Below, piece by piece: positions 54,861-63,062 of a DNA stretch of 64,000 nucleotides. The notes beneath the pieces are model-generated. The model saw only the letters and a list, made by a program, of their open reading frames with translations, did no database searches and was not told the origin of the DNA. The first letter of the stretch is position 1. Each line of letters opens with the position of its first letter. Origin of the DNA: Citromicrobium sp. JLT1363 (GTDB lineage Bacteria > Pseudomonadota > Alphaproteobacteria > Sphingomonadales > Sphingomonadaceae); contig NZ_AEUE01000001.1 in the NCBI RefSeq assembly GCF_000186705.1, forward strand, positions 310,001 to 374,000, given 5' to 3'. The position numbers and the translations under genes are program-made.

Positions 54861-55741
54861 CCGCCAACTACGCCATCGCGCTGCACGGAGGCGCGGGGGT
54901 CGATCCCGCGCGCGACTACCGCGAGGTCGAAGACCATCTGGCCGACCTGATCGCCCGCTGCGCCGACAAGATGGGCGCCGGGCTCAGCGCCATCGACGCG
55001 GTCGAGTGGGCCGTGAGCGAGCTGGAGGCGAGCGGGCTCTATGTTGCAGGGCGCGGTTCCGCGCCCAATGATCGCGGATTTGTCGAATGCGATGCCGCGA
55101 TCATGGATGGCGCGAGCGGCAAGGCGGGCGGGGTGTGTGCCTTGCAGGAGGTCGCAAACCCCGTGCGTGCGGCGCGTCTGGTGCTCGACGAAACGCCCTT
55201 CGTGCTGCTCGCGGGCGACGGAGCGCGGCGATTTGCGCTGGATCATGGCTGTGCGCGGGTGGGCGATGCGGCAGCGCATTACCGCTTGCCCGTGGGGGTC
55301 GAGCAGGAGGATCTCTCGCGGCTTGATCCGGGCCTGGTCCACGGAACCGTGGGTGCGGTGGCGCTGGACGGCAACGGCAGGCTGGCGGCGGCAACCTCGA
55401 CCGGGGGGCTGCTGGGCAAGCAGGCGGGGCGCGTGGGCGACACGCCGATCACCGGCATTGGCAACTGGGCCGACGGCAAGGTGGCGATCAGCTGCACCGG
55501 TATTGGCGAGAGCTTCATCCACGCAGGCGGCGCGCGCGATGTGACCGCACGCATGGCCTATGGTGGCCAAACCCTCGAACAGGCGGCGGCAGGCATGCTC
55601 GACGCGGTTGCCGCCAGGGGAGGCGATGGTGGCCTGATCGCCCTGGACCACACGGGACGATGCGCGATGCCGTTCAACTCGCCGGGCATGAAGCGCGCCC
55701 TCGCACGCGCGGGCGAGGAGCCGATCGTGGCAATCCTGTAG
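54857..55741 (+). CDS. Isoaspartyl peptidase / plant-type L-asparaginase (Ntn hydrolase)
   Basis: 294 residues, cytoplasmic (no signal). The precursor should self-cleave at Gly163/Thr164 in HGTVGAVALD to expose the catalytic Thr164. IALHGGAGVD, AGRGSAPNDRGFVECDAAIMDG, ATSTGG and TGIGESF are further signatures. It hydrolyses isoaspartyl (beta-Asp-X) dipeptides, and Asn to a lesser extent. The stop-start overlap with the cyanophycinase gene (ATGA) makes them one unit: the exported enzyme would release beta-Asp-Arg or similar, and this enzyme would free Asp and the partner residue. Confidence 0.92.
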   Translation: MTANYAIALHGGAGVDPARDYREVEDHLADLIARCADKMGAGLSAIDAVEWAVSELEASGLYVAGRGSAPNDRGFVECDAAIMDGASGKAGGVCALQEVANPVRAARLVLDETPFVLLAGDGARRFALDHGCARVGDAAAHYRLPVGVEQEDLSRLDPGLVHGTVGAVALDGNGRLAAATSTGGLLGKQAGRVGDTPITGIGNWADGKVAISCTGIGESFIHAGGARDVTARMAYGGQTLEQAAAGMLDAVAARGGDGGLIALDHTGRCAMPFNSPGMKRALARAGEEPIVAIL

Positions 55742-55789
55742 AGCCCATGGCGGCCCTGAGGGTTCGCGGCTTGCTCTCGGGGCCGGGGC

Positions 55790-56788
55790 TCAGAACCAGG
55801 TTCGCAGCCCGATGACGGCCTTGAAACCGTCGGGGTCCGCCCCTCGCGCGCGCGCAATGTCGGCCGTTCCGCCCAGCTTCGCCTCGTATTCGACGCCGAT
55901 ATACGGCGCGAATTCCGGCACGATCTCATACCGCAGGCGCAGCCCCGGCTCGATGCCCTTGAACCCTGCGCCGGTCTCGCGCTCGGGAATGTCCTGCGCC
56001 GCGAATTCCGCCTCGATCCGGGGCTGGAGGATCAGGCGCTGGGTGATCTTCTGGTCGTATTCCGCCTTGATCCGCGCGGTCAGGTCGCCACGGTCGGACA
56101 GGAACAGCGCCCCATCGACATGAAACATGTAAGGCGCCAGGCCAGCCACGCCGACCACAAGATGCGTCAGGCTGTCGGGTTCTGGGTCGAAGCGCGCCCC
56201 CGCCTGCAGATCGAAGAACGGCCCGATGGCTCGGCTGAAGAGGGCCTGTATCTCGGCGTCTTCCAGTTCGCCGCCGAACTCGCCTTCGCCTTCGGTCTTG
56301 AACACGACACGGTTGAGGTCGCCGCCGTACCAGGCTTGCGCGTCCCACACGTAGCCATCCGGCCCGCCATCGGTCGCGATGCGCGCTTCCAGCCGTTCGA
56401 CCAGGATCATGCCGGTTTTCATGCCGCCGTTGTTGCGGGCGAGTTGAACGCGAGAAGGCTCCATCGCCTCGCGGCCCCAGATGGCATCGGCGGCGTGCCG
56501 CGGACCTTCGAGCGCACGCGCAGGGACGGCCCCCTCGGGCGCGGCGCCGGGCGCGGACTTGCCAGACATCTTGTCATGCGCGCCATGATCCATGCCGGAC
56601 ATGTCATCCCCCGGCAGGTCTTCCTCCGGCGTGTCTTCGGGCGGGCACTGCTCGGGCGGGAGGTGCCCCATCGCGCAGTGATCCATCTCCGGCACGGGCT
56701 CGCCCTTGCTGCCATGGCCCGAATGGTCCTGCGCGGCCAGCGGAGTGGGCAGCAGCAGGGCGCCGGCGAGCATCGCGGTGCGCATCAT
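55790..56788 (-). CDS. copB: Outer-membrane copper resistance protein CopB/PcoB
   Basis: 332 residues. A signal peptide is followed by a region rich in Met, His, Asp and Cys (about 20-90, DHSGHG, MDHCAMG, MSGMDHGAHDKMSG), then a 230-residue beta-barrel domain typical of CopB (AWYGGDLNRVVFKTEGEGE, and the terminal GLRTWF). CopB binds copper or exports it at the outer membrane. The ATG at 56788 overlaps the copA stop by 4 nt. Convergent with the isoaspartyl peptidase gene, 48 nt apart. Confidence 0.93.
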   Translation of the reverse strand: MMRTAMLAGALLLPTPLAAQDHSGHGSKGEPVPEMDHCAMGHLPPEQCPPEDTPEEDLPGDDMSGMDHGAHDKMSGKSAPGAAPEGAVPARALEGPRHAADAIWGREAMEPSRVQLARNNGGMKTGMILVERLEARIATDGGPDGYVWDAQAWYGGDLNRVVFKTEGEGEFGGELEDAEIQALFSRAIGPFFDLQAGARFDPEPDSLTHLVVGVAGLAPYMFHVDGALFLSDRGDLTARIKAEYDQKITQRLILQPRIEAEFAAQDIPERETGAGFKGIEPGLRLRYEIVPEFAPYIGVEYEAKLGGTADIARARGADPDGFKAVIGLRTWF

Positions 56789-58485
56789 GCCTCACCTCCA
56801 TCGGGGAACGGTCGCACCGTCACCACCTGCATCATGCCTGCGTGCATGTGGTAGAGCAGGTGGCAGTGGAAGGCCCAGTCGCCCGGCTCGTTCGCGGTCA
56901 GGTCGAAGGTAGCGGTGCCGCCCGGCTGCACGATCACCGTGTGCTTGAGCGGCTGGTGCATGTGGTCCGCGCCGTTGACCAGTTCGAAGAAATGGCCGTG
57001 CAGATGGATCGGGTGCGCCATCATGGTCTGGTTGACCAGCTTGACGCGCACCCGCTCGTCATAACCGAAGCGGATCGGATCGTCGGTGACGGCGGTGAAC
57101 TTCTTGCCGTCGAAGCTCCACATGTAGCGTTCCATGTTGCCGGTGAGATGGATTTCTATCTCGCGGTCGACTTCGCGGTGCGGGTTCATCCGCTTCGCCT
57201 TGAGGTCGGTGTAGCGCAGCACGCGGTGGCTCACCTTGTCGAGGCCGAGGCCGGGGAAATCCATGCGATCCATCGGCATGGGCGCGATCATGTCCACGCC
57301 CGGCCCGACCTTCACGTCATCGGGCACGAGGGACTTGTCGCGCATCGAGTGGTCCATCCCACTCATCCCCTCCATGCCTTCCATTCCGCCGTGGTCCATC
57401 ATGCCCATATCGACCATGCTGAGCGTCGGGATCTCGCGCAGCGGCGGCGGGGTGGCACGGTGGCCCTTGTGGCTCGTCAGGCTGGCGACGCCCATGCCGC
57501 TGCGGTCCATCGCCTCGGCGACGATCGCGTGGCTGCCATCGGGCGGGGTCACGATGACATCGTAGGTCTCGGCCACGCCGATCTGGAATTCGTCCACTTC
57601 GACGGGGTCCACGTCCTGCCCGTCCGCCGCGATCACCGTCATCGGCACGCCGGGCAGGCGGACGTTGAAGAAGGTCATCGCCGATCCGTTGATGACGCGC
57701 AGCCGCACCCGCTCGCCTGGTTCGAATGCCAGTTGCAGATCGTCCGCCGGACCGTGTCCGTTGATGAGGAAGGTGTAGGTGCTGCCCGTGACGTCCGAGA
57801 TATCGCGCGGGTTCATCCGCATCTCGCCCCACATACGCCGCATCTCGCCCGACATGTCGCCCTCGGTCGCGGTCAGCATGTCGCGCTGGAAGTAGTGCTC
57901 GCCCACTTTCAGCTTCCGCATGATCTCGTGCGGATGCATCGGCGTGAATTCGCTCAGCAGCACCACATAATCGCGGTCGTAGCGCGGATCGGGATCGGCG
58001 CTTTCGACCACGATCGGCCCGTAATGCCCTGCCTGCTCCTGCAGGCCCGAGTGCGAGTGCCACCAGTAGGTGCCGCTCTGGCGGATCGGGAATTCGTAGG
58101 TGAAGCGCTCGCCCGGGCGGATACCCGGGAAGCTGACGCCGGGCACGCCGTCGAACTGGAACGGCACCAGCAGGCCGTGCCAGTGGATCGAGCTGTCCTC
58201 TTCCAGATGGTTGGTGACGTGCAGGCGCACGTTCTGCCCTTCGCGCAGGCGCACCAGCGGGCCGGGAACGGTCCCGTTGACCGCAACCGCGTGGCCCGAG
58301 CGGCCGCCGGTGCTGAAATGGTGGTTGCGAATCGCGAGTTCGATATCCTCGCCCGAAACCTCGCCGAAACCGTTGCCGGCGTGTGTGAGCGACTGTCCAC
58401 GAGCCCAGGCAGGCATCGGCAACGCGCTGACGGCGGCCAATGCGGCCGTGCTCTGGATGAGGCGTCGTCGGGAAATGGGGGGCAT
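56785..58485 (-). CDS. copA: Periplasmic multicopper oxidase CopA (Tat-exported)
   Basis: 566 residues. A twin-arginine signal SRRRLIQ leads a three-domain multicopper oxidase. The type 1-3 copper sites are seen in IHWHGLLV, WWHSHSGLQ, HPIHLHGHFF and HCHLLYHMHAGM. A Met-rich insert (MVDMGMMDHGGMEGMEGM, about residue 320 onward) is typical of CopA-type cuprous oxidases. It oxidises Cu(I) to the less toxic Cu(II) in the periplasm. Start ATG at 58485. A CsoR-type operator lies 41 nt upstream, shared with the divergent csoR gene. Confidence 0.95.
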   Translation of the reverse strand: MPPISRRRLIQSTAALAAVSALPMPAWARGQSLTHAGNGFGEVSGEDIELAIRNHHFSTGGRSGHAVAVNGTVPGPLVRLREGQNVRLHVTNHLEEDSSIHWHGLLVPFQFDGVPGVSFPGIRPGERFTYEFPIRQSGTYWWHSHSGLQEQAGHYGPIVVESADPDPRYDRDYVVLLSEFTPMHPHEIMRKLKVGEHYFQRDMLTATEGDMSGEMRRMWGEMRMNPRDISDVTGSTYTFLINGHGPADDLQLAFEPGERVRLRVINGSAMTFFNVRLPGVPMTVIAADGQDVDPVEVDEFQIGVAETYDVIVTPPDGSHAIVAEAMDRSGMGVASLTSHKGHRATPPPLREIPTLSMVDMGMMDHGGMEGMEGMSGMDHSMRDKSLVPDDVKVGPGVDMIAPMPMDRMDFPGLGLDKVSHRVLRYTDLKAKRMNPHREVDREIEIHLTGNMERYMWSFDGKKFTAVTDDPIRFGYDERVRVKLVNQTMMAHPIHLHGHFFELVNGADHMHQPLKHTVIVQPGGTATFDLTANEPGDWAFHCHLLYHMHAGMMQVVTVRPFPDGGEA

Positions 58486-58525
58486 GGTGTCTTTTCGCTG
58501 ATTGATCCTGTGCGCCGCGCTATAT

Positions 58526-58542
58526 ATACCCCCACCGGGTAT
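58526..58542. promoter_or_regulatory. CsoR-type operator between copA and csoR
   Basis: ATACCC-CCACC-GGGTAT is a perfect 6-bp inverted repeat with a C/G-rich centre, as in known CsoR operators. It stands in the 76-nt gap between the divergent copA and csoR starts. A TATATATA run directly beside it (58521-58528) would serve as a -10 box for copA. CsoR bound here would repress both genes until Cu(I) releases it. Confidence 0.82.
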
Positions 58543-58561
58543 GACAATCGGACCTAAGGCC

Positions 58562-58861
58562 ATGGCTGAATCGACCTCTCCCAAAACCGGCACGCCTGAC
58601 GCGAAGGCCGCAAAGATCAATCGGTTGAACCGGATCGCCGGGCAGGTGCGCGGGCTGGCCCAGATGATCGACGACGACCGCTACTGCATGGACATCCTGC
58701 ACCAGATGCAGGCGGTGAAGTCCGCGCTGGCCAAGGTGGAAACGCAGGTTCTCAAGGATCACGCCGCCTGCTGCGTGGCCGAAGCCATCGCCAGCGGCGA
58801 CGAAGCCGACCAGCGCGAGAAGTTCGAGGAACTGGTCGACCTGTTCGCCAAGCGGCGCTGA
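58562..58861 (+). CDS. csoR: CsoR/RcnR-family copper-sensing repressor
   Basis: 99 residues. The family's helix bundle is seen with INRLNRIAGQVRGL at residues 19-32. The Cu(I) site is Cys42, His67 and Cys71 with the right spacing (25 and 4). An extra Cys70 sits next to Cys71. In the apo form it holds operators; Cu(I) causes release. It is divergent from copA and its stop is 3 nt from that of the DUF305 gene, so it is squeezed within its own regulon. Confidence 0.93.
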   Translation: MAESTSPKTGTPDAKAAKINRLNRIAGQVRGLAQMIDDDRYCMDILHQMQAVKSALAKVETQVLKDHAACCVAEAIASGDEADQREKFEELVDLFAKRR

Positions 58862-58864
58862 CGC

Positions 58865-59455
58865 CTATTCCGCTTCGGTCAGGCCCGCATCCTCGCGCGC
58901 CTTCCGGCGCAATTCGGCCGTCAGTTCGGCGGTGCGCGGGGCCAGCACCTCGCCGCTACCCTGCTCGCCATTCTCCTCGATATCCTCGAGCAGCATTTCC
59001 ATCTGCGCGATTTCCTTCACCTGTGCCTCGATGATCGCATCGGCCAGTTCGCGCACGCGCGGATCGCTGATCTCGGCGCGGCGACTGGTCAGCACGGCGA
59101 TGGAGTGGTGCGGGATCATCGCCTTCATGTAGGCCTGATCGTTCACCGTCGTCTGGCTGCGGGCCAGAAACAGGAACAGCGCGAAGCCCAGCACCGCCCC
59201 GATCATGACCAGAACCTTGGTCATGAAGGTGCGATACATGCCCCACATGAAGCCGAGCATGATGACGATCATGGCCATGCCCATCATCAGCGCCATCCAC
59301 ATGCGCGTCTGGCTGAACCAGATGTGCCCCGTGTCGTAGACGTTGGAATACTTGAGCACGAACATCGTGACGATGGAGGTCGCAATCATCGCCGCGAAAG
59401 TGGGCCATTTGTTGCCCTGCCCGTGTCCGTTCGTGGTTGCGTTTTCGTGTGCCAT
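58865..59455 (-). CDS. DUF305 membrane protein of copper island
   Basis: 196 residues. Three hydrophobic segments (about 20-95) are followed by a DUF305 domain with the AYMKAMIPHHSIAVLTSRRAEISDPRVRELA signature in part (MIPHHS). Domains of this kind bind metal, and fused membrane forms occur in copper and silver clusters. GAGGAGG precedes the ATG at 59455. A second CsoR-like site stands 22 nt upstream, so it likely belongs to the csoR regulon. Confidence 0.9.
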   Translation of the reverse strand: MAHENATTNGHGQGNKWPTFAAMIATSIVTMFVLKYSNVYDTGHIWFSQTRMWMALMMGMAMIVIMLGFMWGMYRTFMTKVLVMIGAVLGFALFLFLARSQTTVNDQAYMKAMIPHHSIAVLTSRRAEISDPRVRELADAIIEAQVKEIAQMEMLLEDIEENGEQGSGEVLAPRTAELTAELRRKAREDAGLTEAE

Positions 59456-59476
59456 GCGTGCCTCCTCTGTGGAACC

Positions 59477-59494
59477 TACACCCCCCGGGGGTAT
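59477..59494. promoter_or_regulatory. Second CsoR-like operator, upstream of the DUF305 gene
   Basis: ACCCCC (59480-59485) and GGGGGT (59487-59492) form an inverted repeat continuing into TAT on the right, like the operator at 58526-58542. It lies 22 nt before the DUF305 start, in a position to block its transcription. The left outer bases (CACC instead of TACC) make it a weaker match. Confidence 0.65.
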
Positions 59495-59693
59495 CGGGTT
59501 CCGAAATTGCGGGTGGGGCACCGCATGCAACAGGGGCGGGCAACCGGGCCGGGCCAGGGGCACGCCTGACGACTACCGCAGTGGATCGACCGCCAGCTTC
59601 TGCATCATATAGGTGGCCATGATCGCGGCGGTGCGGAATTGAGTAACCCTGGGTCGGACAGTCCACTTCCGGCCCGGGCGCAGACGCGGCACA

Positions 59694-60548
59694 TCATCCG
59701 ACTTTCCCATGCCGGGCGATGAAGTCGATAAGGATCTCGACCCGCCGGGGAAGGTTTGCCGCCCGGCCGGTGTAGACGATGTGAAATGGTTCGGTGAAGG
59801 TTTGCGCTGGGTCCAGCACGCGCAGATGTCCGCTGTCGAGCATGTCGGCTATGGCGAAACGTGGGACGAACCCCTGGGCCGATCCTGCCCGGACTGCCGC
59901 GATGATCGTTGCGCCATCATCTGCGAGGAAAGGCGGCGGGCGTCTGTGCCACTTCGTATCGGCGCGGGCGTAGGACAGACCGAAAAAAGGCAATCCGGCA
60001 GTCCTGCCCGCATTCACCAGCTCAATCTCACCCAGTGATCGGGTGAACAGACCGGAGTCGGGTAGCGGGCCAGCCCTGATCGCGAGATCAATACCCGCTT
60101 CGGCCAGCGGCGAGACACGATCGGACAGGCAGAGTTCGATGCCAATAGCGGGATGTTCTGCGTGGAACCGATTCAACAAGGGCGCGAGAATATGGCCGGC
60201 ATAGACCGCGCTGGTCGCGATCCGGACCAGTCCTTCGGGCCGGTCCTTTGCCATGTCGCGTTCCAGGGCGGATAGTTCGGCAACGATCGTCCGGCCTCGC
60301 CCGGCGAAAGCCTCGCCCGCTTCGGTCGGCGTTACATGGCGGGTGCTGCGATGGAAAAGCACGACGCCCAGCCGCTCTTCGAGCCGCGCGATCGCCTTGC
60401 TGATCGCGGACGCCGTGCGGCCCGTACTGCGGGCGGCTTCGGAAAAGCTGCCGCCATCGATGACGGCGATCACCAGTTCCAGTTCGGCAAGGCGGTTGTT
60501 GGGCGCGATCATCGATGAATTCAATTCACAAGAGCTGGTCTGAACCAT
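59694..60548 (-). CDS. LysR-family transcriptional regulator
   Basis: 284 residues. The N-terminal winged helix (LAELELVIAVIDGGSFSEAARSTGRTASAISKAIARLEERLGVVLFHR in part) is followed by the ligand-binding domain (VRIATSAVYAGHILAPLL onward). LysR proteins act as tetramers that respond to a small ligand. The start may be ATG 60548 or ATG 60512; the latter gives the usual distance from start to helix. It is divergent from the MFS-hydrolase-dehydrogenase genes 61 nt away and probably controls them. Confidence 0.9.
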   Translation of the reverse strand: MVQTSSCELNSSMIAPNNRLAELELVIAVIDGGSFSEAARSTGRTASAISKAIARLEERLGVVLFHRSTRHVTPTEAGEAFAGRGRTIVAELSALERDMAKDRPEGLVRIATSAVYAGHILAPLLNRFHAEHPAIGIELCLSDRVSPLAEAGIDLAIRAGPLPDSGLFTRSLGEIELVNAGRTAGLPFFGLSYARADTKWHRRPPPFLADDGATIIAAVRAGSAQGFVPRFAIADMLDSGHLRVLDPAQTFTEPFHIVYTGRAANLPRRVEILIDFIARHGKVG

Positions 60549-60609
60549 AGCCTAATATCACAAGTCCGCGCGGCCTATCCAATGGTTCCTCCACACGCCG
60601 GGACCGCCG

Positions 60610-61830
60610 ATGACCGATTGCACACACCCTTTCCTTCCATCGAACGCGACGACCGACCATGCCCGATCCACCCCGTCCAACCGGCGCGGCCTGATCGCGC
60701 TGGCAGCGGGATCCTTCGGGATCGGGCTGACCGAATTCGTCATCATGGGCCTGCTGCCGCAGGTCGCGCGCAGCCTCGACGTCGGGATCGCGAGCGCGGG
60801 TCTGCTGGTGGCGGGTTACGCCCTCGGGGTCGTCTTCGGCGGGCCGGTGCTGACGCTGCTGACCGCCAGGGCGTCGCGCAAGATGGTGCTGCTGATGCTG
60901 ATGGGTGTCTTCACAATCGGCAATCTCGCCTGCGCGCTCGCCCCGACATATACGACCCTGATGCTGGCGCGGATCGTGACCGGGTTTGCGCATGGCACGT
61001 TCTTCGGGGTCGGCGCGATCGTGGCGCAGCAGCTGGTCCCGCCGGAGCGGAAAGGCTCGGCCATCGCACTGATGTTCACCGGGCTGACGCTGGCCAACGT
61101 GCTCGGCGTGCCCTTCGGTACTTGGATCGGACATGCCTGGGGCTGGCGTGCGACCTTTCTGGTCATTTGCGCGCTCGGATTGCTCGCCCTTGCAGCGATC
61201 GCGCTGTGGGTGCCGCGGCTGCGGGTCGAACGCGCGCCGCGCAAGGCCCGCACCGAATTGGCGGCCATGCTGGGCAAGGGGCCGCTGCTGGGCTTCGCGA
61301 TGACGGTGCTGGGCTTTGCCGGCGTCTTCCTGCTGTTCACCTATATCGCGCCGGTGCTGACCCGGATGAGCGGGTTTGCGGACAGTGCAGTGGCGCCGCT
61401 GCTGCTGCTGTTCGGCATCGGGCTGGTGGGCGGCAATCTGGCTGGCGGATGGCTGGCCGACCGGAACCTGCGCAAGGCGGTTCTCGGCACGCTGCTGGCG
61501 CTTGCGGCGACGCTGATCGTGTCGCGCTGGGCCTTCTGCTCCATGCCCGGCGTGGCGCTGGCGATCGCGATGTTCGGCGCGGTGGCGTTCGGCACCGTCG
61601 CTCCGTTGCAGGCGTGGACGATCCGGCAGGCGCGCGGCGCGGACGAGGCGCTGGCCTCCACCTTCAACATCTCGGCCTTCAATCTGGGCAATGCCATCGG
61701 CGCATGGATCGGCGGCCTCGTGCTGAGCGCCGGATGGGGCCTGCCCGCCCTCTTCTTCGTCGCCGCAGTCCCGCCGGGGCTGGCCGCGGCCATCGCTTTC
61801 CTGACCATCGAACCGGAGACCACGCCATGA
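60610..61830 (+). CDS. MFS transporter (DHA1/AraJ-like)
   Basis: 406 residues with about 12 membrane segments. FGIGLTEFVIMGLLPQVA at helix 1, the GYALGVVFGGPVL helix 2 and the ARIVTGFAHGTFFGVGA helix 4 are typical of the DHA1 group that includes AraJ-type exporters of sugars or drugs. It is coupled to the following SGNH hydrolase gene by a 4-nt overlap. The divergent LysR gene likely controls it. The substrate is not known. Confidence 0.9.
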   Translation: MTDCTHPFLPSNATTDHARSTPSNRRGLIALAAGSFGIGLTEFVIMGLLPQVARSLDVGIASAGLLVAGYALGVVFGGPVLTLLTARASRKMVLLMLMGVFTIGNLACALAPTYTTLMLARIVTGFAHGTFFGVGAIVAQQLVPPERKGSAIALMFTGLTLANVLGVPFGTWIGHAWGWRATFLVICALGLLALAAIALWVPRLRVERAPRKARTELAAMLGKGPLLGFAMTVLGFAGVFLLFTYIAPVLTRMSGFADSAVAPLLLLFGIGLVGGNLAGGWLADRNLRKAVLGTLLALAATLIVSRWAFCSMPGVALAIAMFGAVAFGTVAPLQAWTIRQARGADEALASTFNISAFNLGNAIGAWIGGLVLSAGWGLPALFFVAAVPPGLAAAIAFLTIEPETTP

Positions 61831-63062
61831 CATATTGCAGGCCGCTTGCCGCAACACTTCCTCTCGTCCTTGCCGCGCTCATGATCCCCCAAGCGGCTCA
61901 CGCCCAGGCCGTTGATGCCGGGGCCGATCAATGGGTTCCGCTGTGGACGGCCAGCCCGCAGCGCGTGTGGGACGATGAGAATTCCTTCTTCGAAACGGGG
62001 CTACCTGCGCCAATCGAGGGGACGACGGTCGACCAGCCGCTCACGCTCGCGCTGCCGAGCGACCATGTCCGGATCGAGTTCTCCAACCGCTACGGGGCGG
62101 GTCCGCTCGAGCTGGCGGAGGGGACGGTGCGCTGTCTCGATGCGGGCGCGGGGAAAAGCAGCACACCACTCACCTTCGCGCAGTCGGTACGGGCAAGCGC
62201 GCCGGCCGGCACGACCGCGCTCAGCGACCCCGTCGCCATCGATGGCTGCCGCCGGATCGCCGTGCGGATTCGCTTTGCCGGAGAACACGGCGGCGACTTC
62301 CACTGGGACGCGCGCGAGACGAGCCGCTTCGTCACCGCCGATGGGGCCGAGGGCACGATGACCGCCCGGCTCGCCCTCTCAGCCGTCTATGGCGATGTCG
62401 AGGCGCGCGGGGTCGTGGTGGCGCTGGGTGACTCGATTACCGACGGCAACGGCGCGCCGGTTGATGCGCTGGCCCGCTGGCCCGACTATCTGGCGCAGGA
62501 TCTTGCCCCGGAGAACATCGCGGTGGTGAACGCCGGGATCTCGGGCAATCGCCTGCTCTCGCCCGGCATGGGGGAGCCCGTGCTGGAAAGGATCGCGAGC
62601 GAGGTCTTCGCGCTCCCGGGGGCGGACACGGTGGTGGTCCTGATCGGGACCAACGACATCGCCTGGCCCGGCACGCCCTTCCGGCCCGACGAGCCGATGG
62701 TGACGCTCGGCGCGCTGCAGGACGGGGTCCGCAGCCTGATCGCGCAGGCGGAGCTTCACGGCGCCCGGATGATCCTCTCCACCATCGCCCCCTTCGGCGA
62801 TGCGCTGCCCGGCACGCCGATGGAGGGCAATTACTGGACGCCCGAAAAGGACGCGCTGCGCCGCGCGTTCAACGAGTGGCTGCGCGCCCATCATGGATCG
62901 GCCACGCTGTTCGATCTCGATCGCCTGCTCGCCGACCCGGCCGATCCGGCGCGGCTTCTTCCTGCCTACGACAGCGGTGACCGGCTGCATCCCGGCGCGC
63001 AGGGCAACCGTGCGATCGCCGATGCGTTGGTGACACTCATCCAGTCAGGAGACAGACATTGA
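61827..63062 (+). CDS. Exported SGNH/GDSL-family hydrolase
   Basis: 411 residues. The signal peptide is about 1-26 (AHA/Q). An N-terminal domain of some 160 residues of beta character precedes the SGNH domain: block I ALGDSITDG, block II NAGISGNRL, block III IGTNDI and block V DRLHPGAQG. This layout resembles GDSL-like lipases and acetyl-xylan esterases. It should hydrolyse an ester in the periplasm or outside. Stop overlaps the TTG start of the SDR gene. Confidence 0.88.
   Translation: MTYCRPLAATLPLVLAALMIPQAAHAQAVDAGADQWVPLWTASPQRVWDDENSFFETGLPAPIEGTTVDQPLTLALPSDHVRIEFSNRYGAGPLELAEGTVRCLDAGAGKSSTPLTFAQSVRASAPAGTTALSDPVAIDGCRRIAVRIRFAGEHGGDFHWDARETSRFVTADGAEGTMTARLALSAVYGDVEARGVVVALGDSITDGNGAPVDALARWPDYLAQDLAPENIAVVNAGISGNRLLSPGMGEPVLERIASEVFALPGADTVVVLIGTNDIAWPGTPFRPDEPMVTLGALQDGVRSLIAQAELHGARMILSTIAPFGDALPGTPMEGNYWTPEKDALRRAFNEWLRAHHGSATLFDLDRLLADPADPARLLPAYDSGDRLHPGAQGNRAIADALVTLIQSGDRH

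Noticed and set aside
49216-55741. Lasso-peptide or siderophore locus as the reading of the TonB receptor region
   Set aside because: No precursor, cyclase, ferric reductase or isopeptidase of the lasso type is present; two beta-aspartyl hydrolases point elsewhere.
56842-58557. A 571-codon plus-strand frame opposite copA
   Set aside because: His/Val/Arg-rich mirror of copA; copA holds all four copper-site motifs.
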